64,000 bases of DNA from Euphorbia lathyris (lineage: Eukaryota; Streptophyta; Magnoliopsida; Malpighiales; Euphorbiaceae), in the NCBI RefSeq assembly GCF_963576675.1, contig NC_088916.1, forward strand, positions 89,545,501 through 89,609,500, in the 5' to 3' direction. This document shows positions 11,349 to 22,994 of this stretch, piece by piece. The notes beneath the pieces are model-generated. The model worked only from the letters and a program-made list of their open reading frames with translations. It had not been told where the DNA came from and made no database searches. Position numbers and translations under genes: made by a program. Numbering within the stretch: position 1 is the first letter of the stretch; each line of letters opens with the position of its first letter.

Positions 11349-11547
11349 TCCGTTTGTTCTGCTTTTCCAAAAACAAGAGATTCTCTACTTTTGTAAAATG
11401 CGGCTTTTCAGGTGTAAAAGACAAACAGAAAGTCACTAATCGAACACCTAAAACTCTCCATTTTGAAGTGAAAAAGGTAAGCAGTAGCATGAAAATTAGC
11501 TACCAACACTCTCAAAAAGTAGTTGTGAAAAATGGAACCAAACAGAC
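11349..11547. mobile_element. Small MITE with GTCCGTTTGTT ends
   Basis: The left end GTCCGTTTGTT and right end AACCAAACAGAC are imperfect inverted repeats about 200 bp apart. A related element lies at 42610-42815. The interior has the phrases CTCTACTTTTGTAAAA and TTTTGAAGTGAAAA, both mirrored in the other copy. Confidence 0.55.
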
Positions 11548-11599
11548 ACCGAGATTCTCGCCCATTTGCGAAATAAAGGACTTTTAGGTTGATATTGTG

Positions 11600-11850
11600 A
11601 ATTTGACCGTTGATGACTTCAAAATTAAAAATTCCAAGAGTTAAATTTTGTTCGTACCATATTTAATATGGAACCGCGTTTTTTTCCCAAATCATTATTT
11701 TTTGTGCTTTCTCTCTCTAAACATTTTCTCTCACCTAATCAAACAACACCTAAATAGAATTAAAGGTTTTTAGAATATTATTAATTTTTAGAATTTTCTA
11801 TTTTAATTTCATCAACAATCAAATTGACAGTGTCAATCTAAAAATTCTTG
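11600..11850. repeat. Decayed interior of the GGGTAAATTA Mutator-like family
   Basis: The order of phrases (AACCGCG or ATGGAACC, TTTCTCTCTCTAAACATTTT, AACAACACCTAAAT, then AGAATATTATTAA) matches the interior of elements at 35142-35645 and 35060-36047. The termini are not preserved. Confidence 0.5.
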
Positions 11851-11870
11851 GTTTTGCAAATGAGCAATAA

Positions 11871-12162
11871 CTAGGGGTATGCATTGGTTCAAAACCGAAC
11901 CAAACCGAACCGAAAACACAGAATACCAAAATAATTGACACCGACAATGAACCGAATAGTATGTATAACCGAAATATTCGGTTCGGTTCGTTCTAAACCG
12001 AACAAATCGAATTAGTTAAAAAAATAAAAATAACAACTAAAAATCACTATATTTTCTCATTAAATTTATCTCAACAACAAAAAAAAAATACTTTCAAAAC
12101 ATATATATACTAACTTATTATCTCAACAATAATAAAAAAAAAAACTAAACTTATAAAATCAA

Positions 12163-12194
<32 letters not shown>

Positions 12195-12349
12195 ATGTAG
12201 AATATGTGAAACCGAACCGAATACTGAAATGCATCTAAATTAAAACCGACGTCGAATCAAAGTGTAAAAAAACCGAACTGAAAAATCGGATTCAATCAAT
12301 TTGGTTTGGTTCGCTATCCTGTTTATATCGAACCGATGCACACTCCTAG
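11871..12349. mobile_element. MITE with CTAGGGGTATGCATTGGTTC ends
   Basis: The left end CTAGGGGTATGCATTGGTTC is mirrored by GAACCGATGCACACTCCTAG on the right. The interior has repeated AACCGAACC motifs and a (TA)n run. No target duplication was found. The TAGGGGTGTGCA-type end is common among plant hAT-like MITEs, so that superfamily is likely but unproven. Confidence 0.65.
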
Positions 12350-12970
12350 TGAGAACGTCGATCCTTTTTGCACCAAAAAAAATTGCATACATCCATCTGC
12401 AAATCAGTAAAATTACAAGGGTTATTTTTACAATTATTTGTTTAGTGTTTGGTTTACTTTCTAGAGGTATTGATTTTATTTCTCATTTATGAAAATATCC
12501 AGCATATTATAAAACATAAATTACGGGTCCCCATGTTCAATTGGGATTTTATAGCTGCCCAATTAAGAAGTAGGATATGATTATATTAATAATCCCGAGA
12601 AAAATAATTATATTTTAAAATAATAATAAATATGATTTTGATTATTCCCAAAGCAAAGTTTGAGAAATTTGATTCTTCCTAAAGCAATGCTTTGAAATAC
12701 AGCTACTACTTGTAAGCTTTTTCTTGGGATTTTCGCGTTTACAAAATGAAAATAAGGAATTTATTTAATCATAAAATATTATTAATTAATATCAATAATA
12801 ATATATACTTTCCATCTCTTCAACGCGGTTGAAGAACAAGTGAAGTTTTAAGGAAATTTTAATTTAATGGTATTTCGGTAAATTCAGTTAAGTTTTGAAA
12901 TTTTGGATTTTACGTTTTCCAATATTATTTTGTATAGGGAGATAAGGTGTAAAAATACTCTAATATTTAG

Positions 12971-14034
12971 GCTCTGTTTTTTATTACTGAAAAAAACTGA
13001 ACTGAACTGAATTTAACTGAATGCTACTGAACTTAACTGAATGATACCGAACTTAACCGGATTTAATCGAACGTAACAATAATGATGATATTAAACTTTA
13101 AAATAATTTAATGATAATATTGGACATTAATAAGCTTATAATAATAATAATAATAATATTTCTACTAAAAAAAATAATATCAATAATAAATAAACATATT
13201 ATTAAAGATTAAACTAAATTAAATATCAAATAAAATCTAGGCTCGATAAAATCCTATGACATTAAATAAAAATGAGTCTAATTTAAATTAAAAATATAAA
13301 TTACATACAAACACAAATTTATATATAATTTAAAGCCTATGAAATTAAATACAAATTTTTATATGAATACACACTCTTAACTTTTTATTACAATTAAGTA
13401 TTAAGGTACAAAAATACCTTTAACGTTTTGGGTCCGGGGTTATTTTACTCCTAACGTCTAAATATGAATTTTCATATGAATACAAAATCTTGACTCAATT
13501 TATCAATGTTAACGGTAAAATTGCTATTGGCTTCTAATATTAGGGATAAAATTGCACTATTTGAGATATTAAGGTAGTTGATCCAGTTAATTTTTTAGAG
13601 CATTGTAATGTAAACGTATTAATATAATATTTATTTACTTTTCGCAAAATTTGCAAATAAGTTGCACCAAATAATTATAATTATAATAAATAATGGTAAT
13701 ATATATAATGACAAAGCATAAATTATATATAAATATAATTATAATGAAAATAGATAAATTAATATATAATAAATTATAATAATTATAATAAATTGCTGAA
13801 ATTATAAATAAATAATGATAATAATAATAAATTATATATAAATAATAATAATATATAATAATTATAATAAATAATGATAAATTATTGAATACTGAAACTG
13901 AATACTGAAACTGAATACTGAACTGAACTGAACTGAACTGAACTAAACTGAACTGAACTGAACTGATTACTACTGAACTGAACTGAACTGAACTGAACTG
14001 ATTGTTACTGAAATTAAGTAATAAAGAACAGGAG
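12971..14034. mobile_element. Nested MITE carrying ACTGA repeats
   Basis: The left end has CTCTGTTTTTTATTACTG, and the complement of the right end reads CTCCTGTTCTTTATTACTT. The repeat ACTGA lies just inside both ends. The element interrupts the larger one: the phrase expected to follow its left end resumes at 14032 with GAGCAACTTTACTTCTAAC. The interior is AT-rich with AATAAT runs. Confidence 0.55.
13885..14006. repeat. Pentanucleotide (CTGAA)n minisatellite
   Basis: About 120 bp of CTGAA/ACTGA units, a few interrupted by TACTGAAA or TTACT. Shorter runs occur at 12988-13050, near the opposite end of the same MITE. Confidence 0.9.
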
Positions 14035-14634
14035 CAACTTTACTTCTAACATTTAAAATGGTGCAATTTTACTCCTAATATTAGTAACCAAGAGCAATTT
14101 CATCGCTAACGTTGGCAAATTAGGTCAATTTCAGATGTGATTGTAAAACACAGATATTTTGTTCCTTATTCTGCACCAATTGAATATTAGTTCGTTTTTA
14201 AAAAAAATATATATTTTATGTGTTCTAATAATAGAATTGGAGGTTAATATTTATTAGTTCGGTGAAATATTTTAATTTTTTTGTCCACCTCGACAGTATA
14301 TTTTTTTTTTATTATTTTTTTTGTTCACGTCTAATAATATGTTTATGATCTGTCACTAATGGGTGATAAAATGACTCACAAGTGTAGATGACAATATTCA
14401 TGATCGAGAAGACAGTTTAATGAATTATTTCTAAAATTGATCCAACTTGACAACATTGGGGTAAATTTGCTCTTGGCTGCCAACGTTAGGGTTAAAATTG
14501 TACCATTTTAGACGTTAAGGGCAAAATTACTCTTGGCTGTAAACGTTATGGGTATTTTTGTACCTTATCCCTTTTGTATGAAAACAGGCCAATGAGCAAA
14601 ATTTCACCATTTAGGTTTTCGAATTCCCAATTTA

Positions 14635-15818
14635 GGGGTGTTTGTTTCAGCTTTTCAGATGAGAGTTTAGCGCTCACTCCAAACCGCAAGAAATATAGCG
14701 TTTGATTAGGTTTATATAACCGCATCTTTATCATTTTCTCTAAAAACTGCAACGTTTTGGAGTTTTTCATGAACAGTTGTTTATAGTTACTTCTTATTGA
14801 TAAAAGGCCTAATGCTTCCCCAGCCCCCTTAACTTGTCCAAATTGGTCATTTTACCCCCTCAACTCATCGAATGTCCTATTTACCCTCTTAACTCCATAA
14901 AAGTGATATTTCTCACCCCCTCAACTTGTCCATTTATCCCCCCAACTTATAGAATGTTCTATTTACCCCTTTAACTCCATAAAAGTAGAATTTTTTACCC
15001 CTTACAATCCGTTATCGAAACCTAAATTGATAACTTTTTTTAGACGTTAAACCTATATTTATGCTATTTTGTAAGTGGAACCTAAATTGATACATTTTCC
15101 CTACATATAATGTATTTAACTTGTTTATATTAATGTTCTTGTTATTTGTATTTTTTTATTCGTTCTTTCTCTTTTCAACTTTTTTTACTACTATAAAGGG
15201 ATAAGAAATACCATTTTTATGGATTTAAGAGGGTAAATAAGATCATAAGTGGTAAGAAATACCACTTTTATGGATTTAATGGGGTAAATAGGATATTCGA
15301 TCAGTTGAGAAGGGGTGAAATGACAAATTTGGACAAGTTAATGGGGTGAGAAATACCATTTTTATGGAGTTAAGGGGGTAAATAGGACATTCGATGAGTT
15401 GGAGGGGTAAAATGACCAATTTGGACAAGTTAAGGAGGCTGGAGAAGCATTAAGCCTTGATAAAAAATTATTCTTCTTATTTGTATAAAATATGTTTATT
15501 CTTTAACATTATTTCTATTTCTACAATATAATTACAAAAAGAACACAGTTTTGTTGCGTTAAATAAATTTCTTATTTTAATTCTTTATTTTTTATTTAGA
15601 TTATTTTTATTAATTTGTCTAATACATTTTTTATTTTATAATTTATTTGTTGATTAATTTAAAACATTTCCATATTATACATTTTAAATACTAACAAAAA
15701 CAGTTCAATATAATTTTACCAAATACTAATATTTAAACACCTAATAACAAACATAGTACTACAACCACAACCAGCTAACAGCAACATCTATTAGCTAACA
15801 GCTGAACCAAACATGCAC
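14635..15818. mobile_element. MITE with GTGTTTGTTTCAGCT ends, split by another element
   Basis: The left end GGGGTGTTTGTTTCAGCT is mirrored by AGCTGAACCAAACATGCAC on the right. Most of the interior is the separate element 14806-15456. No clear target duplication was found. Confidence 0.5.
14806..15456. mobile_element. Mutator-like MITE with GGCCTAATGCTTCC ends
   Basis: The left end GGCCTAATGCTTCCCCAGCC mirrors the right end GGCTGGAGAAGCATTAAGCC. A perfect 9-bp target duplication TTGATAAAA lies at 14797-14805 and 15457-15465, the classical Mutator length. The TIRs are long and internally repeated, with CATTCGATGAGTTG-type and GGACAAGTTAAG phrases. It has no coding capacity. A second copy is at 28261-28926. 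Confidence 0.85.
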
Positions 15819-16559
15819 TTAATGTTTTGGACTAATTTTTATTACTTTCCTTTCTTAAACTTTCCTTTTCCGTATTGGTTTCTGATTTAGGATTTGACTA
15901 TTTAATTGCTTGTTTTGGTTGTAGAAAGAGTTTTTTTTTATGAAATGTGATTTTTTATTTTCCAAAATTCGAATCTGTTTATTTATACTGAGTTAACATG
16001 TCATAGTCATCATGATATTATATATATATATATATAATCTACTGCATATTATACTCGTGGAGCAATATACTTTATCAATTAATTGGTGATATTTTTACAT
16101 TTTTATTCTTAATATCAGGGACGATCCATTGGGGAGCTAGGGGTAGAGCATTCATTGGTCGTTGGAAATTGCCGAAAATTTTATAAAAACTGTGTATGTG
16201 GTTTAAAAAAAAATAATGTAAAAACACCCAAAAAAAATGTCAATTTAGCATCCATAAATCACGAGAAACCACCACAAGCACCATCTATCAATAAATCTTG
16301 AATCTGTCACTGCTTAACACCAATCATCTGTCGATGGAGGGCCTTGCCCCTTGTCAAAATTTCCAGCTGGCCTCCCCCAACCCAGCCAACAACCCTCATT
16401 AAATCCCCCCCCATCGGTCATGCATCCATCCCAACATCTTACCATATATTGAAATACCATCAATAAATGGGATTGTCAAGATTCAAACGTCGAAGAATGG
16501 CTTATATTATTATCTTTGACAGTCCTCTTTTTATTGGTATTCGTGTATTACTCGAGGAG
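15819..16559. other. AT-rich intergenic, no gene seen
   Basis: There is a (TA)n run near 16020-16040. A phrase near 16120 (CCATTGGGGAGCTAGGGG) may be an old hAT-like end. No coding frame is recognisable. Confidence 0.4.
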
Positions 16560-17110
16560 GTTCTCATATGATACCATCCGAAAGATATTAGGATCCAAGT
16601 GTTCTTATCCAAACTTATGACGTCTAAAGCAAGGAGGACCATCAAATCAAACTAAACGTAAATAAACATGTCCTAATTACACATGGACCAATAGAATATT
16701 CTATGAATCTTCCTCGAATGAGGGCTCTTCAATAACGCCTAAAATTAAGGAATCTCAATTCAAGCATATTACTAATTACCTAAAATATGTCTGCCACTCA
16801 GAAGCTGACCTTTGTCCTCCTTGGAAGCTAAGGAGAATTTTTAACATCGAATGACAGTTTTACCCTTGGACTCCCTACAAATGTTACACGACTTCACAGA
16901 TGAAGGTACATATGCACTAATGTGTTGCAATTACTCTCAATTTCTTAGTACTTTATTATATACTATATTAATTTAGGTATCGAAGTAGAGTCGTCGGTCA
17001 ATGGCTTTTTGTTGATCATCTTTATGCCTCACTTTAAGTACTAGAGAACCCTCTTCGGACGATAATGTACTTTCACATAGATTCTCTCATATAGATCATT
17101 TGTATAAAAA
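16560..17110. repeat. Dispersed repeat copy
   Basis: It shares ordered phrases with the copies near 5.9-6.3 kb and 10.1-10.5 kb: ACGCCTAAAATTAAGGAATC near 16736, AGAGTCGTCGGTCAATGGC near 16990, TTGATCATCTTT near 17015 and ATTCTCTCATAT near 17090. It is non-coding. Confidence 0.5.
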
Positions 17111-17235
17111 TTTTATATGTTGTGGTCTGTTTATTTCTATTATTTTTCACGATGTAAGGAGGTTGTCATTTGTGGAAAAAAAATTAAGTTCCACGAGTAA
17201 AAATGTTGTTGTTAAGGTTATTTTGGGATAATCAA

Positions 17236-17752
17236 GGGTAAATTATACTCATGGCCACTGAACTTTATCCATTTAACATTATGGCCATTAAACTTCACTT
17301 CTTAACAGTATGACCATTGAACTTTACAATTTTTAACACCGGTGGCCACTCAATGCCTCAAAACGACCGTTGACGGTTTAAAAATAAAAAATCCAAATCG
17401 TAATGATATTCTAAGGAACTTTAATTCCTGAAAAATTTCGGTTTGAGGTCATTTAGGTGTTGTTTTGTTAGGAGAGAGAGTGTGAATTTTTAGAGAGAGA
17501 AAGCTCCAAAAAAAATGTGGTTTTGGGAAATAAAAAAATGTGGTTTCATGGTAAATGTCGTTCTGAACAATTTTAATTCTTGAATATTTTCATTTTGAGG
17601 TCGTTAACGGTTACTTTGAGGAGTTAGTTAAAATTGAATGGTCACCGGTGTTAAAAAGTGTAAGGTTCAATGGTCATACCGTTAAGAATTGAAGTTTAGT
17701 GGCCACAATGTTAAAATAGGTAAAGTTGAGTGGCCATGGGTCTAATTTACCC
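17236..17752. mobile_element. Mutator-like MITE, GGGTAAATTA family, copy 1
   Basis: The left end GGGTAAATTATACTCATGGC mirrors the right end GCCATGGGTCTAATTTACCC. The flanks GGATAATCAA (17226-17235) and GTATAATCAA (17753-17762) form a 10-bp target duplication with one mismatch. TIRs run over 100 bp, with GGCCAC and CACCGG phrases. It has no coding capacity. Confidence 0.85.
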
Positions 17753-17808
17753 GTATAATCAACTTAAGGAGTGTGTGATGTATTCTAAAACTAATCGTGA
17801 CATAGTGG

Positions 17809-18215
17809 CGAAGATAGAGGGGGCTTGGAGGGGTTAAGCTACCGGCCGCCAGAATCACCTTTATTATAGATCCGATTGTTGGCCTATTTTAGGTAATTTC
17901 AGTCCTCGTGTTTTTGATAAATTAAGGTTCGGATGGTTAATTAATTCATTGAGTTTATATTTAATTACAAAATTCAACTTGTTTAACATATTATAGGCGA
18001 TAAATTTTCTTAAGTTTGTTCAAAACGACACAATCTTATTTTTACAGACCAAATCTAGTTTAATTTTAAGAAGTTTTACAATGATATGTAAAAATGGACC
18101 ACTTAGATAATAAAATGTATATATAGAAAAAAATTGAACGAGTTCGATTTAGTAAAAAAAAAATTATGCACACACGCGTACGTGTAAAATTGCCTCGGTA
18201 AACCAATCTGGTGCT
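17809..18215. repeat. Decayed relative of the hAT element at 30.0 kb
   Basis: It starts TAGTGGCGAAGATAGAGGGG and contains CCGGCCGCCAGAA, then AGTTTAATTTTAAGAAGTTT, then GAACGAGTTCGATTTAGTAA. The same order of phrases is seen within 30030-30633. The ends are not well defined. Confidence 0.45.
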
Positions 18216-18639
18216 ACTTTTTTTTCATACAAAAACATAATAAAAATAAAATTAACCACATGAACACTTTGGGTTCTCCAATTAAACATAGTAGTTAATC
18301 ATAATTTTAAATGGGTTGCTTGTGTTTTACTTGGTGTAGGTTAACTTATCAAGTATACATATTTTTTTTATACTTTTGTGACAATTTTTGAAACAACCCC
18401 ATGATTTTATCATTTCGAGGCTAATCCACAACTGTGACAACAAGCTATATATATATATGGTAACTGGATTATGTAGGAATGAGACGAGACATATATGTGT
18501 GAATTAGAATTCCAGCCAAGATCATAAACAAACTTTCATTAGAATTTAGATTTTACTTTCAATGTTGTCAGTCCCAGACCAAGAAATCGGACGGCGAACC
18601 GATCATGTTGAATTTGGATTATGCCTCTTGGGCTTGCAG

Positions 18640-18790
18640 CGTGCATAATACAGGCCAACTCGCCATGTGTTTTTAATTCCACAAATTAATGAGGTTGTCA
18701 GGACTCGAACCCTCGACCGTTTAGTCCTAAAGGCTCTGATACCATGTCATGGAACCAATTGAACTAAAAGTTTGAACTGATAGTAGTTAA
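18640..18790 (-). repeat. SINE-like repeat, copy 2
   Basis: On the minus strand it reads ATGGTATCAGAGCC, then GGTCGAGGGTTCGAGTCC, resembling a polymerase III B box. It is related to the copy at 8655-8775 and, in the TTGAACTAAAAGTTT part, to 28175-28260. The GGTATCAGAGCC piece also resembles the 3' end complement of initiator tRNA-Met. Confidence 0.45.
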
Positions 18791-19294
18791 CGTATCGTGT
18801 CTTTTGTCTATACATGCTTATATATAAGATTTTTAGGTTAAGCTTTTCTCTAATTAGGAATCCTTATGACTTGAGGATATTCATGTCCCTCAAGAAATCT
18901 AAGTCCTGGGAGGAATCTTTTATCATGTCGGATTCTGGAAGATTCCTCCATCTAAAGAGGCTGAAGCTCTGATAGTTGGATTTATCATATAGGATTCTGG
19001 AAGACTCCTCCATCTAAGGAGGCTGAAGCTCCGATAGTTGCATTTGTGCAAGCTCTTTCACACGTGTTTTTTAATCTTAAAATGGGTGGAGTTGACGTCA
19101 TCTATATGATGGCATTTCGCATAATATCATTAATCTTCAACAAACCGATAAAAACTGGGATTAATCTGGAACTCAACAGTCCAACCGAGACCCTAGTTGA
19201 CCTTGGTTTTTTTATTTTTTAAAAAAACTATAAAAATGATAAATAAATAAAAGAAAACCCATTATTTTTGGAAAAATTTGAATTTTAAGGTTTA

Positions 19295-19555
19295 GTTTGT
19301 TTGCCGAAAAATATTTTCCTAATTTTCCTGTATTTGTTTGTTTAGAAAAATAAATCAAAAAAAATTTAGATCAGCCAACAAAAAAAATTATGAAATTTTT
19401 CTAAGTTTTTGATTCTATTCTTTCTTAGCCTTTGGAAACAAAAGCAACTTGTCACTTATTCTTGTAGTCAAATATCGAAAATATTTTATTTTCCAGCACA
19501 CAATTTTCCTTTAGTCAATATTTTCCAAAACACAATATTTTCCGATAAATAAACA
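19295..19555. mobile_element. Small MITE with TTTGTTTGCCGAAAAATATT ends
   Basis: The left end GTTTGTTTGCCGAAAAATAT is mirrored by AATATTTTCCGATAAATAAAC on the right, about 260 bp apart. The interior is AT-rich and non-coding. Confidence 0.5.
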
Positions 19556-19612
19556 TGGCAGACATATGGTGGTAATGTATCCATAAAACTTAATTATATA
19601 TATATATATATA

Positions 19613-21661
19613 GGTGAGATCAGGTGTGACACATTTCTTATGGTGTGATAAGCCTTATTGTGTGACAAGCACCAATTTTGTAATTAACCAAAAGGAGGTG
19701 GCAAATTTGTAAATAAAAGGAAAGAGAAATTTGTTTTATTTCTTTTCTTTAAAATACATTTTCCCGACATCTCTAACATCGTTTTTCGAAAATTTTTATA
19801 CTATTAGACTCGTCTAAATTAGACGGTCATTTTAAGATCCCTGAAGCTCAAGTAAAAAAAAATCCGGTGAACGGAATCCGGGTGGACGTTTTCCGGCGAG
19901 AAAACAAGTGCCCAGAAACTTCTCAAAAAATTCCAGAAAATATAAAACATTATTCTGAGAAACTTTAATTCTTGACTCAAAATGAGATTCCTTACGGTTT
20001 AGTCCCAAATCAACGGAATCCAGCGGTTAGATGGACGTTTTCCGATAAAAAAACCCGAAAGTGCCCAAAAAATTCTCAAACAATTCCAGAAAATGTAAAA
20101 CATTATTTGGAGAAACTTTAATTCTTAAGTCGAAGTAGGATTTCTTACGGTTTAGTCCTAATAAAACTTTTTCCTTAATTTTATCCATTTTACATCCTTC
20201 AACAATTTATTGGGTCAAAACCGTAAGAAATCCCGCTTCGTCCCAAGAATTAAAGTTTCTTAGAATAATGTTTTACATTTTTTAAAATTTTTTGAGAATT
20301 TTCTGGGTACTTTTTTTCTCGCCAGAAAACGTCCACCCGGATTCCGTTCACCGAAATTTTTTTTACTTGAGCTTCAGGGATCTTAAAATGACCGTCTAAT
20401 TTAGACGAGTCTAATAGTATAAAAATTTTCGAAAAACGAGCTTAGAAATATTGGGAAAATATATTTTAAAGAAAAGAAATAAAACATTTTTCTGCTGGAA
20501 CAATATAAGTATTATGTTGGAACAAATGGTAAACTGATTTGGAACAAATGGTACACTAATTTGGAACAATGTAAGTAGGACAAAAAACGTGCCCAGAAAA
20601 TTATCAAAAAATTTCAAAACATGTAAAATATCATTTTAAGAAACTTTAATTCTTGGTTCAAATTGAGATTCCTTATAGTTTTGACCTAATAAATTGTTGA
20701 AGCATGTAAAATGGATAAAATTAAGGAACAAGTTTTATTGGGATTAAACCGTAAAAAATCCCGCTTCGACCCAAGAATTAAAATTTCTTAGAATAATGTT
20801 TTATATTTTCTGAAATTTTTTGAGAATTTTCTGGGCACTTGTTTTCTCGCTAGAAAACGCCCACCCGGATTCCGTTCACCGGAATTTTTTTTACTTGAAC
20901 TTCAGGGATCTTAAAATGACCGTCTAATTTAGACGAGTCTAATAGTATAAAAATTTTCGAAAAATGAGGTTAGAAATGTCAGAAAAATGTATTTTAAGAA
21001 AAAGAAATAAAACAATTTTCTGTTGGAACAATATAAGTATTATGTTGGAACAAATGGTGCACTGATTTGGAACAATGTAAGTAGGACAAAAAACGTGCCC
21101 AGAAAATTATCAAAAAATTCTAAAACATTTAAAACATCATTTTAAGAAACTTTAATTCTTAGCTCAAAGCGAGATTCCTTACAGTTTTGACCCAACAAAT
21201 TGTTGAATCATTTAAAATGGATAAAATTAAAGAAAAAGTTTTATTGGAACTAAACCGTAAAAAATCCTACTTTGACCCAAGAATTAAAGTTTTTTAGAAT
21301 AATGTTTTACATTTTCTGAATTTTTTTGAGAATTTTCTGGGCACTTGTTTTCTCACCAGAAAACGTCCACCCGGATTCCGTTCATCGGAAATTTTTTTAC
21401 TTGAACTTCAGGAATCTTAAAATGACCGTCTAATTTAGACGAGTCTAATAGTATAAAGTTTTTCAAAAAACGATGTTAGAGATGTCAGGAAAATGTATTT
21501 TAAAGAAAAGAAATAAAACAATTTTCTATATCCTCTCTTTCCTTTTATTTACAAATTTGCCACCTTGCCCTTTTCAATTATCATCAAAACTACGTAGTTT
21601 TGTTATGTCACACAATAAGCTCCTTGTCACACCCTAACCCCTTGTCACACCGGATCTCACC
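19613..21661. mobile_element. Fold-back type TIR element with three tandem internal units
   Basis: The left end GGTGAGATCAGGTGTGACA mirrors TGTCACACCGGATCTCACC on the right, between (TA)n flanks. The left arm (about 19770-20160) is inverted with respect to three direct units of about 520 bp. Each unit has an AGACGAGTCTAATAGTATAA phrase (near 20403, 20930, 21437) and a CCAAGAATTAAA phrase (near 20243, 20770, 21278). It has no coding capacity. The superfamily is unresolved. Confidence 0.75.
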
Positions 21662-22439
21662 CCTATATATATATATATTATTTATTTATTTACATTCATC
21701 TCTTTTGACCAACTCGAGTCATTTGGTTGAATAAAGTAATTCAAGGTCAAATTATAAATCTGGTTTTGGATTACATTGAATATTACTACTACAGTAAAAC
21801 CTCTATATAGGAATATTATATATAGAAATAACCTCTATTTTGTTATAAAAAAAATCCGGTCCTAACTTGGTAATAACCTCTATTACCAAACTCTGTTTAG
21901 TAACCTTCCAGTTGTTATACAAATAATCGGGTAAATTACATATGTGGTGTACAACCTTTATCCATTTTCACACTTTGGTATACAACCTTCAATTTTGCAT
22001 ACTAAAGTGTACAACCTTTTGGTGACCTCACACTAAAGTATACAGCAGGTAATTGTGACCGGTCAACCCGAAGTCAACGCGCCACCTCATCAATTTAATT
22101 TTTCTAAAAATAAAAAATTAACACAATTAATATAAAATTACTTTTATACCCTTTATAACACCATCTTCTTCAACCTCCATCATTGTTTTCTTTTACTCCA
22201 TTTCCAAAAATTATTTATCTCTCTAACTCTCATCTCTCTTATTTTCTCTCTCCTCCATTTCCTTTTTATAAGCATCACTTCTCTCTCTAACTCTTGCATC
22301 TCTCTCTTTAATTCTCAATTTCTCTCTCTAACTCTTCTATCTCTCTAAATAAAGATAAGTGAAGCACATTGGTCTTTTGTCAACCTCACGCACGTTGACA
22401 ACATTTTAAAACCTTTAAAAAACTCATGTAAAGTTGCTG

Positions 22440-22674
22440 GTTTCAAGGAAAAACATTAAGAAATTAGCATCAACATTCCATTCCACCACTTCTTATCTTC
22501 TCTTCTCTCTGCAACTACAGAGAAAGAACTCACGTCTTCGGAAACCACCGAACCAAAATACAGTCCAAGAAGAATAGCCAGGAGGACAAATCCCAAGCAA
22601 AATGCCATAACTACCCTTGAAAACTTATCATATTTTCATTTCATTTCATCAAAGTAGTGAATCCCACCTACTCT
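22440..22674 (+). pseudogene. Possible captured gene fragment inside the Mutator-like element
   Basis: This non-TIR sequence has a higher G+C content than its surroundings and an open frame with a basic segment (KYSPRRIARRTNPKQNA). It would continue past the copia insertion at 27205. No family was recognised. Capture by the element is inference. Confidence 0.3.
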
Positions 22675-22679
22675 TTCAC

Positions 22680-22961
22680 TGTTGAAATAATGAACTTATA
22701 ATTAATAGTCTTTAATTTGATTCAGTGGATTATCCAAGAGTCATTTCTGTATCTGTATTTATAGAGTGTCCAAGAGTCATTTCTGTACCTGTGTCTGTAT
22801 CTGTATTTATAGTGAGTTAATGTGGTTTACTAAGAGTCATGTTTGTAATCTATAAATACCTATCAATACAAAGTAGTAAGGCAAGAGAATCAGAAGAGAA
22901 TTTCTTCTAGCAATTATACTCTTCCTCTGTACCTCTGAAAGTTTATTTATTTGATCCAACA
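22680..22961 (+). repeat. 5' LTR of the copia element
   Basis: It begins TGTTGAAATAATG and ends GATCCAACA. A TATA box (TATAAATA) lies near 22851, giving a transcript start in the last quarter of the LTR. It differs from the 3' LTR at two substitutions, near 22781 and near 22910. Confidence 0.95.
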
Positions 22962-22964
22962 AAT

Positions 22965-22976
22965 TGGTATCAGAGC
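22965..22976 (+). promoter_or_regulatory. Primer-binding site (initiator tRNA-Met)
   Basis: TGGTATCAGAGC, complementary to the 3' end of plant initiator tRNA-Met, lies 3 bases after the 5' LTR, the standard copia arrangement. Confidence 0.93.
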
Positions 22977-22994
22977 CAGCAAAAATTCTCTACA

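Larger units (their letters stand above)
12936..14571. mobile_element. TIR element with AAGGTGTAAAAATACC ends, host of a nested MITE
   Basis: The left end GATAAGGTGTAAAAATAC is mirrored by GTATTTTTGTACCTTATCCC on the right. TTTTGTAT flanks both sides (12928-12935 and 14572-14579). The element belongs to the same family as 29203-31425. A second element (12971-14034) sits inside its left part, and non-coding repeats of the GGTAAAATTGC type mark the rest. Confidence 0.7.

Noticed and set aside
22965..22976. GGTATCAGAGCC as part of a SINE at the copia element
   Set aside because: Position directly after the LTR identifies it as the primer-binding site.
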